From Nitrospirota bacterium (lineage in GTDB: Bacteria; Nitrospirota; Thermodesulfovibrionia; Thermodesulfovibrionales; UBA6898), in NCBI GenBank assembly GCA_016217695.1, contig JACRHE010000062.1, forward strand, positions 1-36,587: a stretch of DNA of 36,587 bases, given 5' to 3'. Each line of letters opens with the position of its first letter. Position 1 is the stretch's first letter. Under the pieces are notes generated by a model. That model was given only the letters and a program-made list of their open reading frames with translations, had not been told where the DNA came from and did not search any database. Of this stretch, positions 16,378 to 26,335 are shown in pieces. Both the position numbers and the translations under genes were made by a program.

Positions 16378-19077
16378 CTAGTGTTCCTTTGCTGTCCCCT
16401 GTTCCCTCTCCCCCAGCTCCTTCACCCTCTCCCTCAGCAGATTTGCGAAGTGCTGATAGTCATCCACACCAGCGGGCTTCTTTGTAAAATCGACATCAGA
16501 GGCATGCAGAGGCCTTCCGAAGACCACCCTGATCCTGCCGGGTCTCGGAAGTTTACTGTCCCTCCGCATCGCCTCAAATGCGCCGTGGATATAGACAGGG
16601 ACAACAGAGACTCCCATCTCAACAGCGAGTATACCCACGCCTTTTTTAAATTCCATTAGGATCCCGTCGAAAGACCTTCCTCCCTCGGGAAAGACGGAAA
16701 GGGACCGGCCGTTTCTAAGCACATAGGCCGACATCTGGAGGGCCTTATTGAGATATGACGCTGCATCTATTGGAATGACATGCGCGGTCTTTGCAAGCCG
16801 GCCCTTGAGAAAGCCGGTAAAATACTCGCTCAGCCCGAGGGAGTATATCTGCCGGAAAAAAGAGAAGGGCAAAGAGAGTATGACCGCAAAACCGTCAAGA
16901 TAACTCGTATGATTAGGAGTCAGGATAAAATTCCTTCCTGAAGGTATATTCTCTGCACCCTTTGCCTCGAGCCTGAAGAAAAGGCGGAAGAAAAGTCTTA
17001 ACATTATATACAGGGCATGTGCCGCGCCTGTCCTGCCTTCCTCTTCCCCGAGAGATACCATCCCGAGGTCCTTCTCTGACGGAGACTTCAGGAGGAGTTC
17101 TCTCCATCCTGCCTTCTCCGGAACCGCTGCCTGATAACCTGTCACTGCCAGGGCCTTAACCTTTTCTGCAAGCTCTCCAACAGTATGTACGTCGGCAATA
17201 AAATCTTCAGGGAGCTGAACTGAAAATGCCTTTTCGAGTGCGACAAGCAGCTCGATCTTTGAGAGGGAATCAAGCCCGATATCAAGCTCCAGATTGTCAC
17301 CGGGCAAGACCCTCTGACCCACCTTAATGAACTGTCCAAGTATGAGTACAACCTGCTGGACCGTCTCGTCGGAGAAGGCAGCCTCTTTCCCGGATGGCTT
17401 TTCAGCGGCCTTCTCAGGGGTGCGTATAAGGTCTTTTATCATAAACCTCCGCAGCTTGCCAAGCGGAGTCCTGGGCAGGGGATCGGCATAAAGGGAAAAG
17501 CCATTTAATCTCATATATGACGGTATGCTGCCGGATATCCTGTTGAGCTCCCATTTCAGGGATTCCTGGATATTGGTGATCCTGGCCTTTTTTGCGTATT
17601 CAAGATCAGGGACAATAACCGCGTGAAGCCCCTCTGTTATGCCGCCTTCTTCAAGGCCGATAACGCATATCTCTTTAATGAGAGGTAATTCCCTATAGAG
17701 TTTCTCCACGTCCTCAGGATAGATGTTCTTCCCTGAGCTGAGTACTATAACCTCCTTGGAACGGCCGGTGATAAACAGATATCCATCCCTGTCAACCCTG
17801 CCTATATCGCCTGTCCTGAACCACCCCTCCTGTATGGCGTCAGCAGTTGCCGAAGGATTCCTGTAGTATCCCTTCATTACCATGGGTCCTCTTGCCAGGA
17901 TCTCGCCCTCTCCGGCGCCTGCGGGATCATCTATCCTGATCTCGACAGACGGCAGCGGCTTGCCTGCAGAGCCCGGCTTTCTCTTTGAAAAAGGGTTAAA
18001 CGTCAGCACAGGCGAGGTCTCTGTCAGGCCATACCCTTCCAGCACTGTAAACCCAAGGGCCTCAAGGTCCTTCATAATCTCAGGGTCCAGCCTTGCACCT
18101 CCGCTGGCAAGAAATCTGAACCTGCCCCCAAATGCCGCATGTGCAGACCTGAATATAACCCTGCCGATATTAATACCCAAGCCCTGCCTGAGCAGACCTG
18201 AGAGCCTATGAACTCGCGATAAGAGCGAGGACAAAGGCCGGGGCATATTCCGTATCTTCTGCATGATGCCATTTCTTATCATGCCGAGGAGCTGCGGTAC
18301 GCCTATCACTATGCTGACCCCTCTTTCCCTGATCGCAGACATGAGGTCAGGCCCTTTCAGACTTTCCGGATAGGTTATGGATGCGCCAAGAAATACCGGC
18401 ACAAGAAATGTGCACATGAACGCATAGGTATGGTGCAGAGGAAGGACAGAAAGGACATTATCCTCATGAGATACCACCTGCGCCTCGATCAGAGCCTCTG
18501 CATCCGAGCAGAAGTTTCTGTGCGTAAGAACAACGCCTTTGGGCATGCCTGTTGTGCCGGAGGTATATATAATGGATGCAACATCCTCCGGCCCCCTTTT
18601 GGGGAAGTCGGCTACATGCTTTGCAGATATGACCGATTCGTACTCAGGCAGGTCGATATTTACAGCAGCAAGGTTCTTCCTTGTCTGCTCAGGGAGCATT
18701 TCCAGGCTGAGCATGACATGATCTGCGGTCTTTTGGCTGTAAAAAATCATCTTTGCCCCGGAATCTTCCAGGAGATTTTTTATCTCGGCCGGACCCAGCT
18801 GGGCGTCGACAGGCACGGCAACGGCCCCTGCTGTTATGACAGCAAGATAGGCGATACACCATTGAGGCCGGTTCTCGGAGATGATCGCAGCCCTGTCGCC
18901 TGAAGTGATCCCGGAGTTCATCAGAAATGACGCAGAGGATGCCACCTGGGCTGAGAATGTTTCATAGGTAAGTGTTTTCCAGGCTGCATCAAAATAATGA
19001 AAGGCGGTATTGCCGGGATAGAGCCTGGCCGCCCTTAAAAATGCCTCTGTAATATTATGGGCCAGTTTGGTGTCCAT
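16378..19077 (-). CDS. Acyl-activating enzyme / acyl carrier / PlsC acyltransferase fusion
   Basis: The product has 899 aa and three joined parts. Residues 1-555 are an AMP-binding acyl-CoA/acyl-ACP synthetase with YTSGTTGMPKG (171-181), GYGLTETSPV (348-357), RTGDIG (421-426) and the catalytic lysine region PLGKLRR (538-544). Residues 570-645 are an acyl carrier domain with the phosphopantetheine serine at S604 in GLDSLS. From 685 to the end is a lysophospholipid acyltransferase with the HX4D motif NHTSYLD (722-728) and FPEGGRS (796-802). One protein could thus activate a fatty acid, hold it on its own carrier and transfer it to a lysophospholipid. The Aas enzyme of E. coli has similar parts, without the internal carrier and in the opposite order. 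Confidence 0.93.
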   Translation of the reverse strand: MDTKLAHNITEAFLRAARLYPGNTAFHYFDAAWKTLTYETFSAQVASSASFLMNSGITSGDRAAIISENRPQWCIAYLAVITAGAVAVPVDAQLGPAEIKNLLEDSGAKMIFYSQKTADHVMLSLEMLPEQTRKNLAAVNIDLPEYESVISAKHVADFPKRGPEDVASIIYTSGTTGMPKGVVLTHRNFCSDAEALIEAQVVSHEDNVLSVLPLHHTYAFMCTFLVPVFLGASITYPESLKGPDLMSAIRERGVSIVIGVPQLLGMIRNGIMQKIRNMPRPLSSLLSRVHRLSGLLRQGLGINIGRVIFRSAHAAFGGRFRFLASGGARLDPEIMKDLEALGFTVLEGYGLTETSPVLTFNPFSKRKPGSAGKPLPSVEIRIDDPAGAGEGEILARGPMVMKGYYRNPSATADAIQEGWFRTGDIGRVDRDGYLFITGRSKEVIVLSSGKNIYPEDVEKLYRELPLIKEICVIGLEEGGITEGLHAVIVPDLEYAKKARITNIQESLKWELNRISGSIPSYMRLNGFSLYADPLPRTPLGKLRRFMIKDLIRTPEKAAEKPSGKEAAFSDETVQQVVLILGQFIKVGQRVLPGDNLELDIGLDSLSKIELLVALEKAFSVQLPEDFIADVHTVGELAEKVKALAVTGYQAAVPEKAGWRELLLKSPSEKDLGMVSLGEEEGRTGAAHALYIMLRLFFRLFFRLEAKGAENIPSGRNFILTPNHTSYLDGFAVILSLPFSFFRQIYSLGLSEYFTGFLKGRLAKTAHVIPIDAASYLNKALQMSAYVLRNGRSLSVFPEGGRSFDGILMEFKKGVGILAVEMGVSVVPVYIHGAFEAMRRDSKLPRPGRIRVVFGRPLHASDVDFTKKPAGVDDYQHFANLLRERVKELGEREQGTAKEH

Positions 19078-19135
19078 CTTTCAGGGAAGCATCACAAGCC
19101 GGAGCTCATAAAGGGATTGAAAATGTATTGTTGTC

Positions 19136-19154
19136 ACTCCGACTTGTTCGGAGT
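19136..19154. repeat. Hairpin within a probable dispersed intergenic repeat
   Basis: ACTCCGA, a five-base loop, then TCGGAGT form a perfect 7-bp hairpin, flanked by TTGTC on the left and a pyrimidine stretch on the right. The form resembles the TGTCAYTCCGRCTTGTCCGGA-type palindromic repeats that litter many environmental genomes. It lies between two leftward genes (the acyltransferase fusion and the GAF/HD-GYP protein). It could also act as a weak transcription attenuator. Confidence 0.35.
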
Positions 19155-19241
19155 CCTTCTTCGGAAAGATGCCGGCCGGGCATAACAGCATGAAAAGAAT
19201 TTTAGAGACAATTATCGCTGTTCCAGCAGACCCTGCAGCCG

Positions 19242-20552
19242 TCACTTCGTATATTGAGGTTCTATGTTGCTGACGAATATATCTACCAGTTCAGGATCGA
19301 ACTGTGTGCCTGCCTTGCGCTTCAGCTCTTCGAGTGCCTCTGAAAAGTTTACTGGAACACGGTAGGAGGTTGTGCTGATCATGGCATCAAAGGCCTCTGC
19401 TATGGCTATGATCCGTGCCTCAAGGGGTATCTCCTCTCCCTTGAGTTGTGAGTGATACCCGAATCCGTCATACCGCTCCTGGTGGTAAAGGATAAAAGGC
19501 GCGATTTCCGCATAAAAGGTGATAGGCCGTATCATCTCATATCCGACAACAGGATGCCGGATGTACTCCTCTTTCTTGTACGCATCATCGGAGCTGATCT
19601 TCAGGAAACCGACATCATGGAGGAGCGAGGCAAAATAAAGCTTCTTCTTCTCTTCCTCGGTCATGCTAAGCCCCCTCGCCATGATATTGCTGTATCTCGC
19701 AACCCTCCTGGAATGCCCCTTTTTGTCCGGGAGGTGAAAGTCTATGGCCTCAAGCAGCATGTCTGTCAGATGAATCTCATAGTTTTTCTGATCTTCAAGG
19801 AATTTAGTCTTTATTATGGATATGGCAGCCTGTTCAGCCAGGTATGTGATGATCTCCTCATCTCTTCCGCGGTAAGAATGCCCTCCCTTTTTGTTCAGCA
19901 GCTCAAGTACGCCGATAACCCCTGTCCTGGTCTTTAAGGGCACGCAAAGGATAGACTTTGTTTCATACCCTGTCAGTGTATCGATCTCCGGGTTAAACCT
20001 CTCGTCTTTTGTAACGTCAGGGATGCGCAGGGTGATCCCCTTTTCAGCTACCCAGCCGGTGATACCCTTCCCCTTCACCACAGGTGTGCCGACGAGCTTT
20101 GAACCCACTTCGCCGCGCACAAGCTTGAAAACGAGCACGTCATTTTCCATCAGCAGGAGTGAGCCTGCATCAGAATTGGTTATGGACAGGGCATAATCCA
20201 TGATCTTTTCGAGGAGGATATCTCCATATACCTCTTCACGGAGGTCACTGGTTATATTGAGTATCCTGTCGAGCTTTGTGCTGTAATCCTTGATGATCCT
20301 GAGAACCTGCCTTGAGGTATTTATTGCCAGATAGAGACAAAAAAGGCTGAGCAAAAAAGTCGCTGCAACAATGAAGGCGCCTGAGGTCTCAGGCAGAAAA
20401 TCCAGCTGAGAACGGAGGGGGTTGTAAAGATGATGAGCGATTACAGCAAAAAGGATAAGGACAATAAAGGTTATTATCGAAACTGTTAGACGGATCTTCT
20501 TCTTTATTTCCTGAATAGCAGAGCTTTTTTCAGCAAGGTTATCTTCAGGCAT
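19242..20552 (-). CDS. Membrane-anchored GAF and HD-GYP domain protein with altered active-site motifs
   Basis: The product has 436 aa. Two transmembrane helices lie at about residues 22-45 and 58-80, followed by a GAF domain at 115-255 (DAGSLLLMEND, then VLELLNKKGG). The HD-GYP domain covers about 270-430. It retains LLHDVG and AEAFDA, but the canonical HDxGK lysine is phenylalanine (HDVGF). The GYP triplet reads GYH (QERYDGFGYHSQLKGEEIP), and RPYR is replaced by TSYR. The altered residues suggest weakened hydrolysis or a signal-binding role. Transcribed leftward and divergent from hisD. It is the second c-di-GMP-type protein of the window. Confidence 0.88.
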   Translation of the reverse strand: MPEDNLAEKSSAIQEIKKKIRLTVSIITFIVLILFAVIAHHLYNPLRSQLDFLPETSGAFIVAATFLLSLFCLYLAINTSRQVLRIIKDYSTKLDRILNITSDLREEVYGDILLEKIMDYALSITNSDAGSLLLMENDVLVFKLVRGEVGSKLVGTPVVKGKGITGWVAEKGITLRIPDVTKDERFNPEIDTLTGYETKSILCVPLKTRTGVIGVLELLNKKGGHSYRGRDEEIITYLAEQAAISIIKTKFLEDQKNYEIHLTDMLLEAIDFHLPDKKGHSRRVARYSNIMARGLSMTEEEKKKLYFASLLHDVGFLKISSDDAYKKEEYIRHPVVGYEMIRPITFYAEIAPFILYHQERYDGFGYHSQLKGEEIPLEARIIAIAEAFDAMISTTSYRVPVNFSEALEELKRKAGTQFDPELVDIFVSNIEPQYTK

Positions 20553-20665
20553 ACTAAACTTTACTTTAGAACAACAAATATGTCAATAATTACCTTTAAA
20601 TATCGGGCACATACGCAATATCTAAAAACTTGAATATTTATATCCCAACCTATAAAATTAAACAG

Positions 20666-21955
20666 ATGAATATTCTCGGCAAGAATAAAGAGCTCTCTGC
20701 TTTTCTGAAGAAGCTCCAAACAAGAGGTTCCGGAGAAGATCAGGCTGTTGAAAAGACTGTCGGAAAGATCCTGAGAGATGTCAGGACCGGCGGCGACAGG
20801 GCCGTTCTTCAATATACCTGCAGGTTCGACTATGCAGGGACCAAAAGACTCAGGCTGGGCGCCCCGGAAATCAGGCGTTATGCGGCAAAGGCTGACCCTG
20901 TAATAGTGAAGGCTCTTGCTTTGGCAGCTGCGCGAATAAGGAAATTCCATGAGATGCAGAAAGAGGAATCCTGGTCTTTTACCGAAGGGGAGGCAATTCT
21001 TGGGCAGTCCATACGGCCGCTTAACCGGGTAGGGGTCTATGTGCCGGGAGGTAAGGCCGCTTATCCTTCTACTGTGCTCATGAATGTCATCCCTGCCCAG
21101 GTCGCAGGCGTAAGGGAAATCGCTCTCTGCGTCCCTGCCTCAGAAGGACTTATCAATCCCTATGTAATGGCAGCGGTAAAGATGCTGGGTATTGAGGAGG
21201 TCTACAGGATAGGAGGGGCGCAGGCTATCGGGGCTATGGCATACGGGACAAAGACCATAAAAAAGGTCGACAAGATAGTCGGTCCCGGCAATATATATGT
21301 GGCAACCGCCAAAAAGCAGGTCTTCGGAATGGTTGATATCGACATGATCGCCGGTCCCAGCGAGATCCTGATAATCGCCGATGACTCGGCTGACGCCTCC
21401 TTCCTGGCGGCAGACATGCTGAGCCAGGCAGAGCATGATGAGCTGGCATCCGCTGTCCTGGTCACCCCTTCCAAAAGGCTCGCTAAAGACGTGGCCGGCG
21501 AGATAGCAAAACAGCTGCCGCTTCTGAAGAGAAAAAAGATCGCGACGGCTTCGCTTGAAAAATACGGCGCCGCCATAATAACAAGGGACCTGAAACATGC
21601 TGCCAGGCTCTCGAATGCCATTGCACCTGAGCACCTTGAGATCATGACCGAAAAACCGATGGACATCCTGCCGCTGATCGAAAATGCAGGGGCCATATTC
21701 CTCGGGCCCTGGACGCCTGAGGCACTGGGAGACTACGCTGCCGGGCCTAACCATACTCTTCCGACAGGCGGAACTGCAAGGTTCTTCTCACCCCTCGGCG
21801 TATATGATTTTTATAAAAGGTCCAGCCTGATCGGATTCACAAAAAAGGGGTTTCTGAAACTCGCACCAACTGTGGAAAAGATCGCCGACATAGAGGGGCT
21901 GGAAGCGCATGCAAATACGATACGGATACGAAAAACAAGAAAGGATGTACCATGA
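20666..21955 (+). CDS. hisD: Histidinol dehydrogenase
   Basis: The product is 429 aa from the ATG at 20666; a TTG at 20630 gives a 12-residue extension the family lacks. Signatures include [20 protein letters not shown], the Zn-site [16 protein letters not shown], and APEHLEIM with the catalytic Glu-His pair. It oxidises L-histidinol to histidine in two NAD+-dependent steps with zinc, the last steps of histidine synthesis. TTGAAT (20630-20635) and TAAAAT (20653-20658) are spaced 17 bp. If they are the promoter, transcription would start close to the ATG and the message would be nearly leaderless. The stop overlaps hisG by 4 bp (ATGA). Confidence 0.95.
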   Translation: MNILGKNKELSAFLKKLQTRGSGEDQAVEKTVGKILRDVRTGGDRAVLQYTCRFDYAGTKRLRLGAPEIRRYAAKADPVIVKALALAAARIRKFHEMQKEESWSFTEGEAILGQSIRPLNRVGVYVPGGKAAYPSTVLMNVIPAQVAGVREIALCVPASEGLINPYVMAAVKMLGIEEVYRIGGAQAIGAMAYGTKTIKKVDKIVGPGNIYVATAKKQVFGMVDIDMIAGPSEILIIADDSADASFLAADMLSQAEHDELASAVLVTPSKRLAKDVAGEIAKQLPLLKRKKIATASLEKYGAAIITRDLKHAARLSNAIAPEHLEIMTEKPMDILPLIENAGAIFLGPWTPEALGDYAAGPNHTLPTGGTARFFSPLGVYDFYKRSSLIGFTKKGFLKLAPTVEKIADIEGLEAHANTIRIRKTRKDVP

Positions 21956-22836
21956 AAGCAAAGTCAAAAGTTCTTAAACTCGGCCTTCCCAAGGGCAGCC
22001 TTCAGGAATCTACCCTGAAGCTTTTCCGGAAGGCGGGATATCATATCTCGGTATCGAGCCGCTCCTATTATCCTGTTTTTGAAGACACACAGATCGAATC
22101 TATGCTGATAAGGGCCCAGGAGATGGCCAGATACGTTGAAAGCGGCATACTCGATTGCGGCCTTACCGGCTATGACTGGATCATGGAGCAGGCTGCGGAC
22201 GTCAGGCAGGTTGCTGAACTTAACTATGCCAAGGAAGGCCTCAGACCTGTGAGATGGGTGATCGCTGTGCCGAACGATTCAAAGATAAAGAGCGTGAGGG
22301 ACCTCAACGGCAAGAGAATAGCAACGGAGCTTGTCGGCTTCACAAAGAGGTACCTGAAGTCTAAAAATGTTAAGGCCGAGATCGATTTCTCCTGGGGCGC
22401 CACTGAGGTGAAGCCCCCCCATCTTGCTGATGCAATCGTGGAGCTGACAGAGACCGGGACCTCCCTGAGGGCGAACAACCTCAGGATCGTCGAGACGATA
22501 CTGGAGTCGAGCACGCGGTTTATCTCCAATAAAAAGGCCTGGCAGGACAGATGGAAGCAGCAGAAGATGGAAAATATAGTCATGCTTCTTAAAGGAGCGC
22601 TTGCTGCAGAAGAAAAGGTGGGGCTCAAGATGAACGTCTCGAAAAAGGACCTCAGACGGGTCATGAGTCTTTTGCCTGCAATGCATTCCCCGACCATATC
22701 GGCGCTCTCCGATGCAGGCTGGTATGACCTTGATGTGGTGCTCGACGAAAGGATAATCTGCGACCTGATCCCGAAGCTGAAAAAGGCAGGGGCCTCAGGC
22801 ATAGTGGAATATCAGCTGACCAAGGTAATACCGTAA
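21952..22836 (+). CDS. hisG: ATP phosphoribosyltransferase, long form
   Basis: The product has 294 aa, the length of the long HisG that carries its own C-terminal regulatory ACT-like domain and needs no HisZ. It starts [21 protein letters not shown] and has [10 protein letters not shown], the [18 protein letters not shown] region, and the PRPP loop [14 protein letters not shown]. The regulatory domain covers about residues 210-294 ([14 protein letters not shown]-like). It performs the committed step of histidine synthesis, joining ATP and PRPP, and is feedback-inhibited by histidine. It overlaps hisD by 4 bp. No further his gene follows; the accessory island begins at once. Confidence 0.96.
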   Translation: MKAKSKVLKLGLPKGSLQESTLKLFRKAGYHISVSSRSYYPVFEDTQIESMLIRAQEMARYVESGILDCGLTGYDWIMEQAADVRQVAELNYAKEGLRPVRWVIAVPNDSKIKSVRDLNGKRIATELVGFTKRYLKSKNVKAEIDFSWGATEVKPPHLADAIVELTETGTSLRANNLRIVETILESSTRFISNKKAWQDRWKQQKMENIVMLLKGALAAEEKVGLKMNVSKKDLRRVMSLLPAMHSPTISALSDAGWYDLDVVLDERIICDLIPKLKKAGASGIVEYQLTKVIP

Positions 22837-22985
22837 TCGCTGATCAATGCTTCACCTATATCGTGGAATGACTCCATCTTCTTTTTAGGCTCATTGCGAA
22901 AATAGAGCTCAGGTATCAGCCAAATGTAAGATGCACTACGCGACACAGTGGGCTCCAACCAAACTGCTTGACGTGCAACTGAGGA

Positions 22986-23204
22986 CTATTCCTGCCTTGG
23001 AAAACCATCATTTTCGAATCTCTCTTTTAGTGTGAGCAGAAGCTCGCCTTGCCGTGAATTAGGGATTCTTCTCGGTATGCTGCAAGCAAGGCGGAGTAGC
23101 TTTTCATCTTCTGCGGTGAATTGAAACGTGCATGGAATTTCATCGCTGCCCCGAAAATAAGTGACGATAGCCCCCGGCGAATCGCCAATATTTCTGAGAG
23201 GCAT
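22986..23204 (-). CDS. Small protein coupled to the PLD-helicase gene
   Basis: The product has 72 aa, and its ATG shares one base with the TGA of the upstream helicase (TGATG), which indicates translational coupling. It is mixed and soluble: strands near IVTYFRG and CTFQFT, then two helices (EDEKLLRLACSIP and RQGELLLTLKERFENDG). I recognise no family. As the last gene of the island it may be an accessory or regulatory partner of the helicase. The same frame continues open for 56 codons beyond its TAG stop. Confidence 0.6.
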   Translation of the reverse strand: MPLRNIGDSPGAIVTYFRGSDEIPCTFQFTAEDEKLLRLACSIPRRIPNSRQGELLLTLKERFENDGFPRQE

Positions 23205-26200
23205 CAGCCACCTCTACGGTTATCTTCAAACATATCGACAGGCATAGGATGAATTAATCGCCAAACCATCTTAATGGGTCGCTCGCTCTCATAACTGACT
23301 CGCTCCACAGGCCCAAGATAAGTAAACGGTATAGTAACGCCATTCCGCTTTTTCTGGTCTCTGGCAAAAACCAAAATCGTGTAACCCCGCTCTGCGTGAT
23401 GAATAAGATTCTGGCCTGTTTCTGACTGTTGAGCCGTGTTTGACTGTGACTCCCAATGCAACAGCTCTCTGCTTATGGGGTAATCTGCATACATGGTACT
23501 CGGAGAGAATTCGCGCTCAGTTTTCTGATAGGTTATCAGGAGAACATACGCCTTTATTATTGGGAAATGAAAAACTCCGACACCTCTTTGGCCTGCTGTT
23601 TGGAGTGTTGCCTGTCCTAATCCGGCCAGAATGTCTGTGCTTCCGTATTGAGCATGTAGTTCAAACGGGCAGGCAAAGGGCAAAACAGGAATGTGTCCAC
23701 TGACCTCTGAATTATCCTGCGACCAAGCAAGAACTTCTTCCAGATCAAAGAGTATGGATGGATTCATTGAAAACCGTGAAAACGCATCTTCAAGAGAGGT
23801 GATATCAAGATTATTTCCCGTATCTCCCCATATTCGATAGTAAATTGACATAGCAGAATCTCCAGCAAGTTCCATAGCCTCGCTGACAGCGCCTTCCGAA
23901 ATCTTGGCAATAACATTACGCAATAGCGCAATTTCTTTTGGGCCACTGATGAACGCTGCCCTCACCAGTGCCTTTTTGAGCCGAGCCAGATCCGGATCAG
24001 TTGGAATCGGCGACAGTTGTGCCCTTGCCTTCCAACCACTCCATGACTCACTAACAAGGAGCGTCTCAGGTTCGTAATCGTGGTAGCTGACAAAATTGCC
24101 GAAGGTCAGTTCTTGTCCGGTCTCGCTGGCGAATGTCTGCAGCCGATCGGGTATCTGCACCATAAGATTCCTAAGGTTTTCCCTAATATTTTGGAGGACA
24201 TATTCCCGGGACTGGCGATCAAGCTGGATGGAACATCCTGGGGGTAGGTGCGGGAAGTCCATCGCCACTTCTCGATCTATCGCATAACGGTGTTTGGGCA
24301 GCAGTGCTCGGAATCTGGTGTCCATACGGTAGCGCCGATGTACCTGCCCCACAAAATCAAGAACCGTGAGGCACTCTTTCTCTGGCGCATGTCGAAGACC
24401 TCGCCCCAACTGCTGAAGGAATACGGTCAAGCTCTCTGTGGGACGCAGGAACATAACCAGATTGATCTCCGGAATATCGAGACCTTCGTTAAGCACATCG
24501 ACGGTAAACAGGAAGATGAGACTGCCATTTTTGAAGTTCGAGATCATACTCTCGCGGTCATCAAGTGAAAGGCCAGAAACAAGCGCTGCAGAAGGTATTC
24601 CTCGGTCATTAAATTTCTGAGCCATGTAGAGCGCATGGTTAATGGTGACGCAGAAGCCGATTCCCCTGGCGCTGGTGCGATAGTCGGGCTGATAGCGTTC
24701 TAACGCCTCCATTATCGCATCGAGTCGACGCAAGGCATGTCCTTGATCAAGGGTATAGACGTTTTCAAGTTCTGATCTGCTATAGTTGCCGTTGGTCCAG
24801 AAACGGTCATTATCGATTGCAACCGGGTCTGAAACACCAAAATAATGGAACGGACAGAGGAGTTTCTCCTCCAGTGCCTCCGGAAGGCGGATTTCTGCCG
24901 CAAAGGTGTTGTGAAAATCGGCGGCCACGGATTTTCCGTCCATCCGTTCCGGAGTAGCGGTTAGACCGAGAAGTATCGCTGGAGTAAAATGCTCAAATAT
25001 GGAACGGTAGCTGTCCGAGGCGCCGTGATGGACCTCATCAATAACTATATAATCGTAGAAGCCTTCTCCAACCAGTTTCCAGAGCTCTCGGTTCGTCAGC
25101 ATCTGAATCGAGCAAAACAGGTGCTCCCTGCGAACCGCTTCAGAATCCCCAACAAGTAGTTCACCGAAACTGTGGTCACGCAGCACGTTTCGGAAGGTTA
25201 TGAGCGCCTGCTCCAAAATTTCCTTGCGGTGTGCCACGAACAAGAGTTTTGCCTTACGGTTAAGTCCCTTGTAAAATCGATAAAAATCGAACGCGGCAAC
25301 CACGGTCTTGCCAGTTCCGGTCGCTGCTATAACCAGATTTTTATAACGCTGATGCATTTCACGTTCCCGCTCCAAGGCATCAAGGATGCGCTCCTGGAAT
25401 GGATGCGGAGTAAGATCGAAAAAAACCAATGGAATGCCGGCTTTTCTTGTGCGTTCACGGACAATTGCATCCCTGAAACGATCAGGCTGCTCAGGGTCGA
25501 ATGGAATAAATTCTCTGCTATTCCAGTAGGTCTCGAATTCCGCCGTAAACTTTTCCAGGATATGCCCCATGTCCTGGGCCGTTACCTTAAGGTTCCACTC
25601 CAGACCGCTGGTAATTGCTGCGTTGGACATGTTTGCGGAGCCGATATAGGCGGTTGAAAAATCTGATTTGCGCCGAAAATGATAAGCCTTGGCATGAAGC
25701 CTCGTGCGTTCCGTATCGTACGAGACGCGCACCTTGACGTTTGGCATTTCCGCCAGCCATTCGACAGCCGGTGCATCGGATGCGCCCATGTATGATGTTG
25801 TGATGACCCGGACCGGAACGTCACGCAGGCGCAGATCTTCAAAAGCCGGCATCAGCAGGCGCAGACCAGACCACTTGATAAATGAGACCAGAATGTCGAC
25901 ACCGTCAGCAGACTTCATCTCTTCAAATAGTTCGTGGGCAAGCTGGGGTTCCTGAGGCGAACCGGTGAACAGGCTGCTTTCCGTCAAAGAAGACTGAGGG
26001 CGCGGAATTCCTGAAGTGCCATAATTGGAAGGGGTGATCTCAAGGAGTACCGGTTTTTGCACTGGAATGAGTCTATGCTTTTCAAGATGGCCTCTGCCTG
26101 GCTCCCCAGCAACTTGACTAAGAATCTTGTTGCAGAGTGCAAGTCGTTTTTCTGGATCGGACTCTTCTCGTAGAGCCTGCTCAAGCACCTTTGCCACGAA

Positions 26201-26335
26201 AGTAGCATAGCGGGCCGGCTGCTCTTCTGGATCAAGTTTCCCAAATACCGTTCTTAGTTCTGGATACTGGGCAAGCAGATCGCCGAGGTATTCATCAAGA
26301 AGAGCTTCGTAAATACCGTGGGCAATTGGCTTCAT
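23204..26335 (-). CDS. PLD-like domain / SF2 helicase / DUF3427 protein
   Basis: The product has 1043 aa. A PLD-like nuclease-type domain covers about residues 125-275, with HAKAY (214-218) and GSANMSNAA (232-240), the HxK...GSxN form. The SF2 helicase follows with ATGTGKT (338-344), DEVH (433-436), TATP (459-462) and the motif VI QQLGRGLR (641-648). The C-terminal third (about 700-1040) matches the DUF3427 region. Proteins of this layout occur in defence and DNA-repair islands. A plausible role is recognition and unwinding of foreign or damaged DNA coupled to phosphodiester cleavage. The start overlaps the mutT stop by 4 bp and the stop overlaps the 72-aa gene. Confidence 0.9.
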   Translation of the reverse strand: MKPIAHGIYEALLDEYLGDLLAQYPELRTVFGKLDPEEQPARYATFVAKVLEQALREESDPEKRLALCNKILSQVAGEPGRGHLEKHRLIPVQKPVLLEITPSNYGTSGIPRPQSSLTESSLFTGSPQEPQLAHELFEEMKSADGVDILVSFIKWSGLRLLMPAFEDLRLRDVPVRVITTSYMGASDAPAVEWLAEMPNVKVRVSYDTERTRLHAKAYHFRRKSDFSTAYIGSANMSNAAITSGLEWNLKVTAQDMGHILEKFTAEFETYWNSREFIPFDPEQPDRFRDAIVRERTRKAGIPLVFFDLTPHPFQERILDALEREREMHQRYKNLVIAATGTGKTVVAAFDFYRFYKGLNRKAKLLFVAHRKEILEQALITFRNVLRDHSFGELLVGDSEAVRREHLFCSIQMLTNRELWKLVGEGFYDYIVIDEVHHGASDSYRSIFEHFTPAILLGLTATPERMDGKSVAADFHNTFAAEIRLPEALEEKLLCPFHYFGVSDPVAIDNDRFWTNGNYSRSELENVYTLDQGHALRRLDAIMEALERYQPDYRTSARGIGFCVTINHALYMAQKFNDRGIPSAALVSGLSLDDRESMISNFKNGSLIFLFTVDVLNEGLDIPEINLVMFLRPTESLTVFLQQLGRGLRHAPEKECLTVLDFVGQVHRRYRMDTRFRALLPKHRYAIDREVAMDFPHLPPGCSIQLDRQSREYVLQNIRENLRNLMVQIPDRLQTFASETGQELTFGNFVSYHDYEPETLLVSESWSGWKARAQLSPIPTDPDLARLKKALVRAAFISGPKEIALLRNVIAKISEGAVSEAMELAGDSAMSIYYRIWGDTGNNLDITSLEDAFSRFSMNPSILFDLEEVLAWSQDNSEVSGHIPVLPFACPFELHAQYGSTDILAGLGQATLQTAGQRGVGVFHFPIIKAYVLLITYQKTEREFSPSTMYADYPISRELLHWESQSNTAQQSETGQNLIHHAERGYTILVFARDQKKRNGVTIPFTYLGPVERVSYESERPIKMVWRLIHPMPVDMFEDNRRGG

